Assembly (NCBI GenBank): GCA_944358685.1
Contig: CALVRQ010000010.1
Span: 1 to 5,212, forward strand
From: an uncultured Bacilli bacterium
GTDB lineage: Bacteria; Bacillota_I; Bacilli_A; RF39; UBA660
Direction: 5' to 3'
DNA length: 5,212 nucleotides
Part shown: positions 1 through 4,885 of the stretch, one piece after another
How the letters are laid out: every line of letters starts with the position of its first letter
Numbering within the stretch: position 1 is the stretch's first letter
Notes under the pieces: generated by a model
What the model was told of the DNA's origin: nothing
Databases searched by the model: none
What the model saw: only the letters and a program-made list of their open reading frames with translations
Program-made: the position numbers and the translations under genes

Positions 1-95
1 TAAATAATATAATTAGGGTAGCGACTATCCGATACTGGTCTATGGAGGAGTCTAAGACTGCTATGAAGTAGAAAGAGCTTACCGTGAGGTAAGCT
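1..95 (+). ncRNA. 3' scaffold of a TnpB omegaRNA (reRNA), 5' end outside window
   Basis: TnpB proteins use an RNA transcribed from the 3' end of tnpB through the right end of the element, with the guide lying just beyond the element. Three stems can be drawn: 16-20 with 26-30 (one G-U pair), 49-52 with 56-59 (loop TAA), and a perfect 8-bp stem 76-83/88-95 closed by a GTGA (GNRA-type) tetraloop. The block between the second and third stems has the GAAGTAGAAAG signature common near omegaRNA 3' ends. A terminal GNRA hairpin followed by the guide is the expected architecture. The assignment rests on motif resemblance and folding by eye; a covariance search would settle it. Confidence 0.55.
3..71 (+). 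CDS. tnpB: Probable C-terminal tail of an upstream TnpB (partial)
   Basis: This frame is open from the window edge to a TAG stop at 69-71 and would encode a tail ending SMEESKTAMK. TnpB genes of Firmicutes often run into the omegaRNA and end with a Ser/Glu-rich tail followed by a KQEA-like motif encoded by AAGCAGGAAGC. Here the corresponding bases read AAGTAGAAAG, so the CAG position is a TAG stop and the protein would end one codon after Met. None of the catalytic RuvC or zinc-finger part lies in the window, so the assignment depends on overlap with the RNA scaffold and on the tail pattern. The TAA stops at 1-3 and 10-12 are in another frame, and tnpB could instead end in one of those. The tail itself is not needed for the omegaRNA interpretation. 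Confidence 0.35.
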   Translation, partial: NNIIRVATIRYWSMEESKTAMK

Positions 96-119
96 AATAC
101 CAAAATTTATTTTGGTATT
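96..119. repeat. Perfect 10-bp inverted repeat at element/Rieske junction
   Basis: AATACCAAAA (96-105) and TTTTGGTATT (110-119) are exact reverse complements separated by TTTA, with two more T after the right arm. It starts the base after the omegaRNA-like hairpin ends. It could be the element's right-end hairpin, an AT-rich terminator for the tnpB/omegaRNA transcript, or a chromosomal palindrome that attracted the insertion. The T run is short and the stem has only two G-C pairs, so I prefer not to call it a terminator. Confidence 0.6.
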
Positions 120-357
120 TTGTTCCAAAGTGATTGATGGTAATAGTGTTGCTATTTATAATGATGGTAATAATTTTCATGTGGTTTATAATAGATGTCC
201 ACATTTAAAGTGTGGAGTAGTTTTTAATAAAACAGAGAAGATTTGGGAATGTCCTTGCCATGGTTCAAAATTTGATATTGATGGGAAGTGTATAGAAGGG
301 CCTAGTAATTTTGATATTAAATATAATGGTAGTTTAGATGATATATTAAAAAAATGA
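112..357 (+). CDS. Rieske [2Fe-2S] domain, probably 5'-truncated remnant of an FAD oxidoreductase
   Basis: The 81-residue frame holds an almost complete Rieske cluster-binding fold: CPHLKC (residues 29-34) and CPCHGS (47-52). By family rules Cys29, His31, Cys47 and His50 bind the [2Fe-2S] cluster, and Cys34 and Cys49 form the flanking disulfide. The spacing, the FDIDG turn and the IEGP that follows match the C-terminal Rieske domain of YhfW-like FAD-dependent (DadA-type) oxidoreductases of Firmicutes, normally about 500 residues. No FAD domain is present. The only upstream start is TTG at 112, inside the right arm of an inverted repeat and without a Shine-Dalgarno site; GTG at 130 also lacks one. 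The frame stays open back to 88, inside the mobile-element end. I infer a gene cut by the TnpB element and probably not translated as a working protein. A free-standing small Rieske protein is less likely. Confidence 0.6.
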   Translation: MVFCSKVIDGNSVAIYNDGNNFHVVYNRCPHLKCGVVFNKTEKIWECPCHGSKFDIDGKCIEGPSNFDIKYNGSLDDILKK

Positions 358-363
358 TATAAT
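355..363 (+). promoter_or_regulatory. Possible extended -10 promoter for the pentapeptide gene
   Basis: TG-A-TATAAT (355-363) is a full extended -10 placed on the stop codon of the Rieske remnant. No good -35 lies 16-18 bases upstream. Transcription would begin near 370, only just ahead of the ribosome site AGAAAGAGG (371-379) of the next gene. In such AT-rich DNA this can arise by chance. It would matter if the upstream gene has lost its own promoter through the insertion. Confidence 0.3.
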
Positions 364-386
364 TATTTTAAGAAAGAGGTATAGAT

Positions 387-995
387 ATGCTTAAAATGAT
401 TAATCTTGAAAATTCTTTTTTGGAAAAGGACTTAGAAGAAGAGAGTGTTAGAAATTATATTTTTGAAAGTAATCAGAATAATATTATTCTCAAAAATGTT
501 ACTTTTGAAAATTGTATTTTTAGAAATGTGGATTTTAGTAATATTGAATTTGATGGTGTTGATTTTATTAATGTTATGTTGGAAAATTGTGATTTATCAA
601 ATAAAAAATTTGATGAGAGATTAATAAAAGATTCTGTTTTTGATAATTGTAAATTGATTGGAACTAGTTTTATTGATAGTTTTATTAAAAATACAGAGTT
701 TATTTCAGTGAATGGGAGATACTTGAATATGTCTGGGGCTAAAATAACTGATATGAATATTAAGGAAAGTGATTTTTCGGAGTGTTCTTTTGTAGATGTG
801 AAGGTTAAAAATATGGTTTTTGATGATGTTAATTTTACTAAGGCGGAGTTTTTGAAATCTTCATTAAATGGAGTGGATTTTTCGACTTCAAATATAACAG
901 AGGTTATGTTTGATTTGTTTAGTGTTAAAGGTATTGTTGTAGATAGTTTTCAGTGTTTTGAGTTAGTTGGACTATTAGGGGTTCAGGTAAAATAA
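387..995 (+). CDS. Pentapeptide-repeat protein
   Basis: The protein has 202 residues. Residues 39-178 can be cut into 28 consecutive pentapeptides with a hydrophobic centre (F, L, I, M or V) at the second place and no break in register, for example TFENC, IFRNV, DFSNI, EFDGV, DFINV. This predicts a right-handed quadrilateral beta-helix of about seven coils, as in MfpA and Qnr. The N-terminal ~38 residues form a short cap, and the C-terminal 24 (VDSFQCFELVGLLGVQVK region) a conserved-looking cap seen in Firmicutes relatives. No signal peptide or membrane span is visible, so it is probably cytosolic. The start at 387 is set by AGAAAGAGG ending 7 bases before; ATG 396 is too far. Function is unknown. 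Qnr-type members mimic DNA and protect gyrase, but the repeat alone does not show this. It lies 29 bp after the Rieske remnant. Confidence 0.85.
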   Translation: MLKMINLENSFLEKDLEEESVRNYIFESNQNNIILKNVTFENCIFRNVDFSNIEFDGVDFINVMLENCDLSNKKFDERLIKDSVFDNCKLIGTSFIDSFIKNTEFISVNGRYLNMSGAKITDMNIKESDFSECSFVDVKVKNMVFDDVNFTKAEFLKSSLNGVDFSTSNITEVMFDLFSVKGIVVDSFQCFELVGLLGVQVK

Positions 996-1068
996 ATTAT
1001 TATTTGGATATTTCAATTGTTTGTTTGTGTAAAGTGGCTAAAAAAAGTAAAATTTTATTTATTTAGTA

Positions 1069-1077
1069 TGCTATAAT
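1069..1077 (+). promoter_or_regulatory. Extended -10 promoter (upstream of tandem pair)
   Basis: TG-C-TATAAT at 1069-1077 is a consensus extended -10. The hexamer 17 bases upstream (1049-1054) is AAAATT, so there is no real -35; extended -10 promoters can work without one. A start near 1084 would give a leader of roughly 68 bases to the ATG at 1152. It stands 28 bases before the TTGACA promoter and may be a second start for the same operon. Confidence 0.4.
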
Positions 1078-1096
1078 TGAATTAGATATTGTAAAA

Positions 1097-1125
1097 TTGA
1101 CAAAAAAATGAAAATAATATAGAAT
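1097..1125 (+). promoter_or_regulatory. Strong sigma-A promoter of the 1152 operon
   Basis: A perfect -35 TTGACA (1097-1102), a spacer of exactly 17 bases and a -10 TAGAAT (1120-1125, one change from TATAAT) form a near-consensus sigma-A promoter. Initiation would fall near 1132, leaving a ~20-base leader that carries the ribosome site of the gene starting at 1152. No operator-like palindrome overlaps it, so expression is likely constitutive and fairly high. Confidence 0.75.
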
Positions 1126-1141
1126 ATGGTTCAATTAAAGT

Positions 1142-1146
1142 GAGGG
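1142..1146 (+). promoter_or_regulatory. Ribosome binding site fixing the start at 1152
   Basis: GAGGG (within GTGAGGGA, 1140-1147) lies 5 bases before ATG 1152. The in-frame GTG at 1140 is part of this Shine-Dalgarno sequence and lies 8 bases or so after the predicted transcription start, with no ribosome site of its own. It is therefore not the start. Confidence 0.7.
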
Positions 1147-1151
1147 ATTTT

Positions 1152-2825
1152 ATGGATTTAGATAGTAAGTTACTTCAGTTACAAAACATGCATGATAATT
1201 TAGAAGTTTTAGAAAATGAAGCTAGAAAAGACCCAAATAATAATTCAATACGTGGAAACATTATTTTATTCAAAGCAGCTGAAAAGAAGTTAAGTGGTGA
1301 AGTTGAAATTTTGAAAAAAATAGCTGATTTAGATAATAAATATAGAAACCATGAACCAATTAATTTTACTTATAATGGCGGTAGTTATTTTGATGATATT
1401 TCTCTTTCTTTTAATGATGTTAATTATGATTTAGCTTATAAGCAACAAAAACAGTTACTTGAATTGGAACTTGCTCATTATAATGGTACAGTTATTGGTG
1501 GCTACGACTATGGAACTTCTGATTATGAAAGTGCATATCAAAAAAATAAAGAATCTCTTTTAAATACGAAAATTGATACATCTCCTAAGAAGGATGTTTC
1601 TAAGAAAAAAGAAGATGGAAATAAAGATTTAGTTGGTATGCGTTTTAAAAGAAACGCCGATGGAAGTAATGTAATGTCTAATTCTAATGGTGGTGGAAAG
1701 CATTTTAAAAATGCAGATTCAAATGTTGTAGAAAATACTACTAGTTATAATCCTTATATTGGCGGAAAACATTTTAAGGCTAATCAGCTTGACTCACCTT
1801 ATGTTGTGTTTGTTAAAGATGGCAATGGATATGTAGTCGGTAATTTTACTAGTGATTTTTTAAATAAGAATTTTGCTTTGCTTGATTCAAAATTATTGAA
1901 TGAGAATATTAAAAAAGTAAGACTTATTAATGATTTGAAGTTTGGAACAAATAATATTGATGGTATAGATAATCAGATTAAAGTGACTAAGGATGGAGAT
2001 GTTGAGATTCTTGGTGATGTGGATATGATGGAATACCATAATTCTTTAGATGAAAAAGAAAATGATAAAGAAAATGTTGCTGAAAAGGGAAATTTAGGTA
2101 TTGTTAAAATTTCAGATGATGGACCTATTAAAGATAACTCTGGTTTAGATGTGTTACCAAATCCGGCTGATTATATGGATGATTCTAAAGATATGTCTGG
2201 TTTAGATAAAATAGGGGATATTCCTGAGGCTATTGATTTGAGTCAGGGTGCAGAGAGTATTGAACCAGTTGTCCCTGGTAAAAAGGTTTCTCGTAGAAAG
2301 GTTATACCATCATTAGTAGAAAAATGGAAAGGTTTGAAGACGTGGCAAAAAGCGGCGATTGTAGCTGGTGTTATTGCAGTAGTTGGTGTAGGAGTGTCTA
2401 TTGCTTTTGGACCACAAATTATGGATGGTGTTAATCATTTATTAAATCCAGAAAATGCGAATACGGTTAATAATGCTGTTAGTACGGTACAAGATACTAT
2501 GGCAAATACTTCTAATGCGGCTGCTTCTTTAGATTATTCTGGGATTGGTGAAGGACAAACGGTGTTTACTAATGCTTATGATGCAGCTAGTAATGCGAAT
2601 GGGGTTGTTTCTAATGAGTGGTTTAGTAATAATCCTTTGGATGTGTTTAATACAGCTACTAATAGTTATATGGGACTTACGCCAGAGCAATTAAATGATC
2701 CTTCATTTATGGCTGAACTGGCTAAAGATCCAAATAATGCGTTGTTATTTGGTAATAGTATGGCTGATCCTTCTGGTTTTGTTGGACTTGACGATGTTGT
2801 TGATACAGTTACGAAAATAAGATAA
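1152..2825 (+). CDS. Single-span membrane protein of unknown function, 557 aa
   Basis: I do not recognise this protein. There is no signal peptide. Residues 1-65 are charged and helix-prone, possibly a coiled coil. A low-complexity K/N/S region (about 130-211) holds three copies of a GxxFK-type motif: GMRFKRNADGSN (162-173), GGKHFKNADSN (181-191), GGKHFKAN (204-211). A compact, probably folded segment spans about 215-290 (YVVFVKDGNGYVVGNF onward). An acidic linker (about 290-370) repeats SGLD, then a basic patch (GKKVSRRK, 376-383) and the only membrane helix (about 401-420, AAIVAGVIAVVGVGVSIAFG). The basic patch before the helix predicts the large N-terminal part in the cytosol and the last ~137 residues, rich in Asn/Ala/Ser, outside. 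No LPXTG motif or catalytic motif is seen. It is the first gene of an operon behind a strong promoter, 13 bases before the 2839 gene. Coding status is secure; function unknown. Confidence 0.85.
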   Translation: MDLDSKLLQLQNMHDNLEVLENEARKDPNNNSIRGNIILFKAAEKKLSGEVEILKKIADLDNKYRNHEPINFTYNGGSYFDDISLSFNDVNYDLAYKQQKQLLELELAHYNGTVIGGYDYGTSDYESAYQKNKESLLNTKIDTSPKKDVSKKKEDGNKDLVGMRFKRNADGSNVMSNSNGGGKHFKNADSNVVENTTSYNPYIGGKHFKANQLDSPYVVFVKDGNGYVVGNFTSDFLNKNFALLDSKLLNENIKKVRLINDLKFGTNNIDGIDNQIKVTKDGDVEILGDVDMMEYHNSLDEKENDKENVAEKGNLGIVKISDDGPIKDNSGLDVLPNPADYMDDSKDMSGLDKIGDIPEAIDLSQGAESIEPVVPGKKVSRRKVIPSLVEKWKGLKTWQKAAIVAGVIAVVGVGVSIAFGPQIMDGVNHLLNPENANTVNNAVSTVQDTMANTSNAAASLDYSGIGEGQTVFTNAYDAASNANGVVSNEWFSNNPLDVFNTATNSYMGLTPEQLNDPSFMAELAKDPNNALLFGNSMADPSGFVGLDDVVDTVTKIR

Positions 2826-2838
2826 AAAGGGGAATATT

Positions 2839-3132
2839 ATGGAAAACGGATTATATACAGTTGTTGAATTTGACGATAATGATAAATGGTTTGTAATTGC
2901 CGAGAAGGTTATTGATGGAAGTAAATATAGTTATATGATTAGGATTAATCAAAATGAAGATGATTTTATAGATGAATATCAAGTTGTGAAAAGTTATTTT
3001 AATGGTAATGATGAATATATGGATGTTGTTAATGGCGATGAGCTTAAGAGAATTATGCCTATTTTAGTTCCTGAGGCGAAAGAGTTAATAGAACATCCAG
3101 AGAAATTAAAAAAATTACTTGGATTGAATTAA
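2839..3132 (+). CDS. Small acidic protein, DUF1292-like
   Basis: This is a 97-residue soluble, acidic protein. The order of features resembles the DUF1292 (YrzB-like) family: a short strand (YTVVEFDDNDKWFVI), a segment where the family has a K-Y-hydrophobic core strand (GSKYSYMIRIN), an acidic stretch, a strand with EYQVVKSYF, and a final acidic helix (residues 68-95) that starts NGDELKRIMPILV. The resemblance is by pattern only and weak. Family members have no known biochemical role. ATG 2839 has a good ribosome site, AAAGGGGA (2826-2833), and lies 13 bases after the stop of the membrane protein, so the two are co-transcribed and probably stoichiometrically linked. A terminator follows at once. 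A partner role for the cytosolic part of the membrane protein is a guess from context. Confidence 0.75.
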   Translation: MENGLYTVVEFDDNDKWFVIAEKVIDGSKYSYMIRINQNEDDFIDEYQVVKSYFNGNDEYMDVVNGDELKRIMPILVPEAKELIEHPEKLKKLLGLN

Positions 3133-3138
3133 TGATTT

Positions 3139-3159
3139 AGACTGCGTGTCAGTCTTTTT
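3139..3159 (+). terminator. Short intrinsic terminator between the operon and gmk
   Basis: AGACTG (3139-3144) pairs perfectly with CAGTCT (3150-3155) around a CGTGT loop, and TTTT follows the stem for a T5 run in all (3155-3159). The stem is only 6 bp with three G-C pairs, so termination may be partial. It begins 6 bases after the stop of the DUF1292-like gene and ends 5 bases before the gmk ribosome site. Confidence 0.65.
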
Positions 3160-3163
3160 CTGT

Positions 3164-3171
3164 AAAGGAGG
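3164..3171 (+). promoter_or_regulatory. Ribosome binding site fixing the gmk start at 3179
   Basis: AAAGGAGG, a full Shine-Dalgarno match, lies 7 bases before ATG 3179. The longer frame from GTG 3146 would start in the loop of the terminator hairpin and translate the Shine-Dalgarno itself (as KGG), so it is rejected as the start. Confidence 0.85.
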
Positions 3172-3178
3172 ATATAAT

Positions 3179-3859
3179 ATGATTAAGACTAAAAAACAAG
3201 GATTACTTATAGTGTTATCTGGACCTAGTGGTAGTGGTAAGAATACGGTTTGTGATGAACTTAAGAAAGAAAATCCTAATATTTGGGAGTCTATTTCAAT
3301 GACTAGTAGAAAGCCTCGAAAAGGTGAAACCAATGGTGTATCTTATTATTTTGTAAGCGCTGAAGAGTTTGAAGAAAATATTAAGGAAGATAAGATGCTT
3401 GAGTATGCGAAGTTTGCTGGCAATTATTATGGAACACCAAGAGGAAGTGTTCAAGAACATTTGGATAAAGGTGAGGATGTAATTTTAGTTATTGAAATTC
3501 AAGGAGCTTTACAGATTAAGAAGAAGTTGCCACAGGCTTTATTTGTATTTTTATTACCGCCTAGTATGAGGGAGTTAAAAAGAAGGCTTGTAGATAGAAA
3601 TACTGAGAGTGAAGAGAAGGTAATGGAAAGGTTTGAAACAGCTTATAGGGAAATTAATGAACTTTCTAAGTATAACTATGTAATAGTTAATGATAAGGTG
3701 AAGGAGGCTGCTTCTAAGTTAGGAGCAATTATAAAAGCTGAAAGGTGCAGGGTTGATAGAATAGAAGAGGTATTTTTGGATACTTCTGAAGAAAAAATTC
3801 ATGAAATTTTGGTTGATAAAGATTTGGAAAATAAAAGAGTGGATGTTAATAAACTTTAA
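3179..3859 (+). CDS. gmk: Guanylate kinase
   Basis: Gmk converts GMP and ATP to GDP and ADP in the cytosol, an essential step in guanine nucleotide supply. The 226-residue product has the whole fold: P-loop GPSGSGKNT (residues 15-23, Lys21 at the phosphates), the GMP-binding region SISMTSRKPRKGE (38-50, Arg44 and Arg47) with YYF (56-58), LEYAKFAGNYYGTP (74-87), the IEIQGA strand (105-110), and the lid with RLVDRNTESEEKV and Arg151. Family members are about 205-210 residues; the excess is a C-terminal tail after residue ~200. Minor deviations are Asn22 in the P-loop, where GVGKGT is common, and DRNTES where RGTES is usual. No promoter is seen between the preceding terminator and the gene, so read-through or a promoter inside the previous gene may serve it. 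It is followed 13 bases later by a metallophosphoesterase, likely in the same transcript. Confidence 0.95.
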   Translation: MIKTKKQGLLIVLSGPSGSGKNTVCDELKKENPNIWESISMTSRKPRKGETNGVSYYFVSAEEFEENIKEDKMLEYAKFAGNYYGTPRGSVQEHLDKGEDVILVIEIQGALQIKKKLPQALFVFLLPPSMRELKRRLVDRNTESEEKVMERFETAYREINELSKYNYVIVNDKVKEAASKLGAIIKAERCRVDRIEEVFLDTSEEKIHEILVDKDLENKRVDVNKL

Positions 3860-3872
3860 TAAGGGGTGAGTT

Positions 3873-4763
3873 ATGAGATTATTTATTGATGATTATTTAC
3901 AAGCTAGATATGTTACATTATATAATGAGAAAGTTACTCGTGATTTGAAGTTTATGGTGATTGGCGATGTGCATATTAGTGATATGGTTAGTTTAAAGAA
4001 ACTAGAGATGATAAAAAAACAAATTATTCAAGAGAGAGCAGATTATTATTTGTTTGTCGGCGATTTAATTGATGATGTTGACAATATAGGAAATTCTGAT
4101 TTGCTTTATAAGGTTAATGATTTGCTTTCTTGTGCGTCTAAGGTGGCACCAACATTTGTTATTTTGGGAAATCATGATTATATTCAAAAAAAGACAAAGG
4201 AAAGTAATATAGAAGGAATTAGTAATGTTATTAAAAGTATTGATGGAGTTACATTACTTGATAATGATATATATTATGATAATAATGTTTGGTTGATGGG
4301 TTATACAGAAACGAAAAAATATTATCATGCAAAAAAATACGATTTTGAAGAATTTTATGAAGATTTTAAAAAACATGAAAAACTATATAAAAATGTGAGA
4401 AAAGATTTACCAACACTTGCTTTAGTACATTCGCCAGAGTTTAGTAATGATGATAAATGTGCGAATTTATTTAAAGATTATGATTTGATTTTGTGTGGTC
4501 ATACGCACGATGGATGTATTCCATTTGGCTTTGGTAATTTTAAAAGGGGATTAATTAGTCCTAAAAAGACATTTTTTCCAAAGAATGTTAGAGGACTTAG
4601 AAAGTTAGATAATAATTATATTTTGATTACTGGTGGGGTAACTAAAATTCAAAAGTGTGCGCCAAAAATATTACACCCTTTTAATCATTTATGTCCTGTA
4701 CAAATAGATGTGGTTATGCTTAGTAATAAAAAAGGTGTTAGTGTTAGAAAAAAATGGTATTAA
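3873..4763 (+). CDS. Calcineurin-like metallophosphoesterase
   Basis: The 296-residue protein carries every metal-ligand block of the calcineurin-like phosphoesterase fold in order: GDVH (Asp32, His34), GDLIDD (Asp64), GNHDY (Asn100, catalytic His101), VHSPEF (His186) and GHTHDG (His210, His212). These ligands hold a two-metal centre that hydrolyses phosphomonoesters or diesters. It resembles the YkuE-like/YaeI-type branch, but unlike membrane-bound members it shows no N-terminal signal or membrane helix, so it is probably cytosolic. A lysine- and tyrosine-rich insertion (about 148-177) lies between the third and fourth motifs. The substrate cannot be told from sequence; UDP-diacylglucosamine hydrolase, nucleotide or lipid-head activities are all possible. 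The ribosome site AAGGGGTGA (3861-3869) is 3-4 bases before ATG 3873, only 13 bases after the gmk stop, so the two form an operon closed by a strong terminator. Confidence 0.9.
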   Translation: MRLFIDDYLQARYVTLYNEKVTRDLKFMVIGDVHISDMVSLKKLEMIKKQIIQERADYYLFVGDLIDDVDNIGNSDLLYKVNDLLSCASKVAPTFVILGNHDYIQKKTKESNIEGISNVIKSIDGVTLLDNDIYYDNNVWLMGYTETKKYYHAKKYDFEEFYEDFKKHEKLYKNVRKDLPTLALVHSPEFSNDDKCANLFKDYDLILCGHTHDGCIPFGFGNFKRGLISPKKTFFPKNVRGLRKLDNNYILITGGVTKIQKCAPKILHPFNHLCPVQIDVVMLSNKKGVSVRKKWY

Positions 4764-4796
4764 AAAAGTATGTGTGTTTACATACTTTTATTTTTT
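4764..4796 (+). terminator. Strong intrinsic terminator after the gmk operon
   Basis: AAAAGTATGT (4764-4773) pairs perfectly with ACATACTTTT (4780-4789) around loop GTGTTT, and A plus six T (4791-4796) follow. It starts on the base after the phosphoesterase stop. The left arm begins with A and the right arm ends in T, so it may also serve weakly in the opposite direction. Confidence 0.85.
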
Positions 4797-4828
4797 ATAT
4801 ACTAGGAATTTGCTTTGTAAAAAAAATG

Positions 4829-4857
4829 TTTACAAGAACAAATGTTTGTGGTATACT
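4829..4857 (+). promoter_or_regulatory. Promoter of tnpB
   Basis: TTTACA (4829-4834), a spacer of exactly 17 bases and TATACT (4852-4857), preceded by TG at 4849-4850 to make an extended -10, form a strong sigma-A promoter. Initiation near 4864 would leave a ~22-base leader with GAAGGTGA (4874-4881) as ribosome site for ATG 4886. The spacer contains a LexA-box-like sequence. Confidence 0.7.
4836..4847. promoter_or_regulatory. LexA/SOS-box-like operator inside the tnpB promoter
   Basis: GAACAAATGTTT fits the Gram-positive LexA core GAAC-R-N-R-Y-GTT-Y at all 12 positions of the degenerate pattern. It lies exactly between the -35 and -10, where a bound repressor would block RNA polymerase. LexA repression and release on DNA damage is the known behaviour of such boxes; that it holds here is inference. 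The right half is GTTT rather than the stronger GTTC, so binding may be moderate, and the match could be by chance in AT-rich DNA. Confidence 0.5.
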
Positions 4858-4885
4858 GAATACACCAAAGATTGAAGGTGATGAT

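Larger units (their letters stand above)
1..119 (+). mobile_element. Right end of an IS200/IS605-type TnpB element
   Basis: The first ~120 bases are rich in short hairpins and unlike the AT-rich genes after them. They resemble the tnpB 3' end and right end of IS200/IS605-type elements: a GGAG-containing segment, then a GAAGTAGAAAG stretch (relatives often have GAAGTAGGAAGC), then a stable terminal hairpin. Immediately downstream is a Rieske gene lacking its 5' part, as expected if the element had inserted into it. The exact boundary is not visible. It could be just after the GTGA hairpin (position 95) or after the next inverted repeat (about 119-125). Most of the element lies before the window, so the presence of tnpA cannot be judged. 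Confidence 0.55.

Noticed and set aside
96..121. Inverted repeat as a definite terminator
   Set aside because: The stem has only two G-C pairs and the T run after it is two bases beyond the stem, so the call would be overconfident; recorded as an inverted repeat.
501..920. Repeat-rich DNA in 387-995 as a CRISPR or DNA tandem repeat
   Set aside because: The periodicity is at protein level (five residues); the bases differ between units and there are no spacers.
387..995. Calling the pentapeptide protein a quinolone-resistance (Qnr) protein
   Set aside because: The repeat alone does not define Qnr; no Qnr-specific loop is visible and many pentapeptide proteins have other or unknown roles.
1140..1151. 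GTG 1140 as start of the membrane protein
   Set aside because: The GTG is part of the Shine-Dalgarno GTGAGGG that serves ATG 1152, and it lies only ~8 bases after the predicted transcription start.
3146..3178. GTG 3146 as start of gmk
   Set aside because: It lies in the loop of the terminator hairpin, and the added peptide would be encoded by the terminator and the Shine-Dalgarno AAAGGAGG; ATG 3179 is correctly spaced.
3173..3178. TATAAT just before gmk as a -10
   Set aside because: It would start transcription inside gmk, after the ATG, and no -35 is present at 3150-3155 (CAGTCT).
3115..3333. 72-codon frame on the minus strand
   Set aside because: It overlaps the gmk 5' end and the terminator, has no recognisable domain, and is a shadow of conserved coding sequence.
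4881..4883. ATG 4881 as tnpB start
   Set aside because: The frame is ATG-ATA-TGA and stops at once; ATG 4886 opens the conserved TnpB N-terminus.
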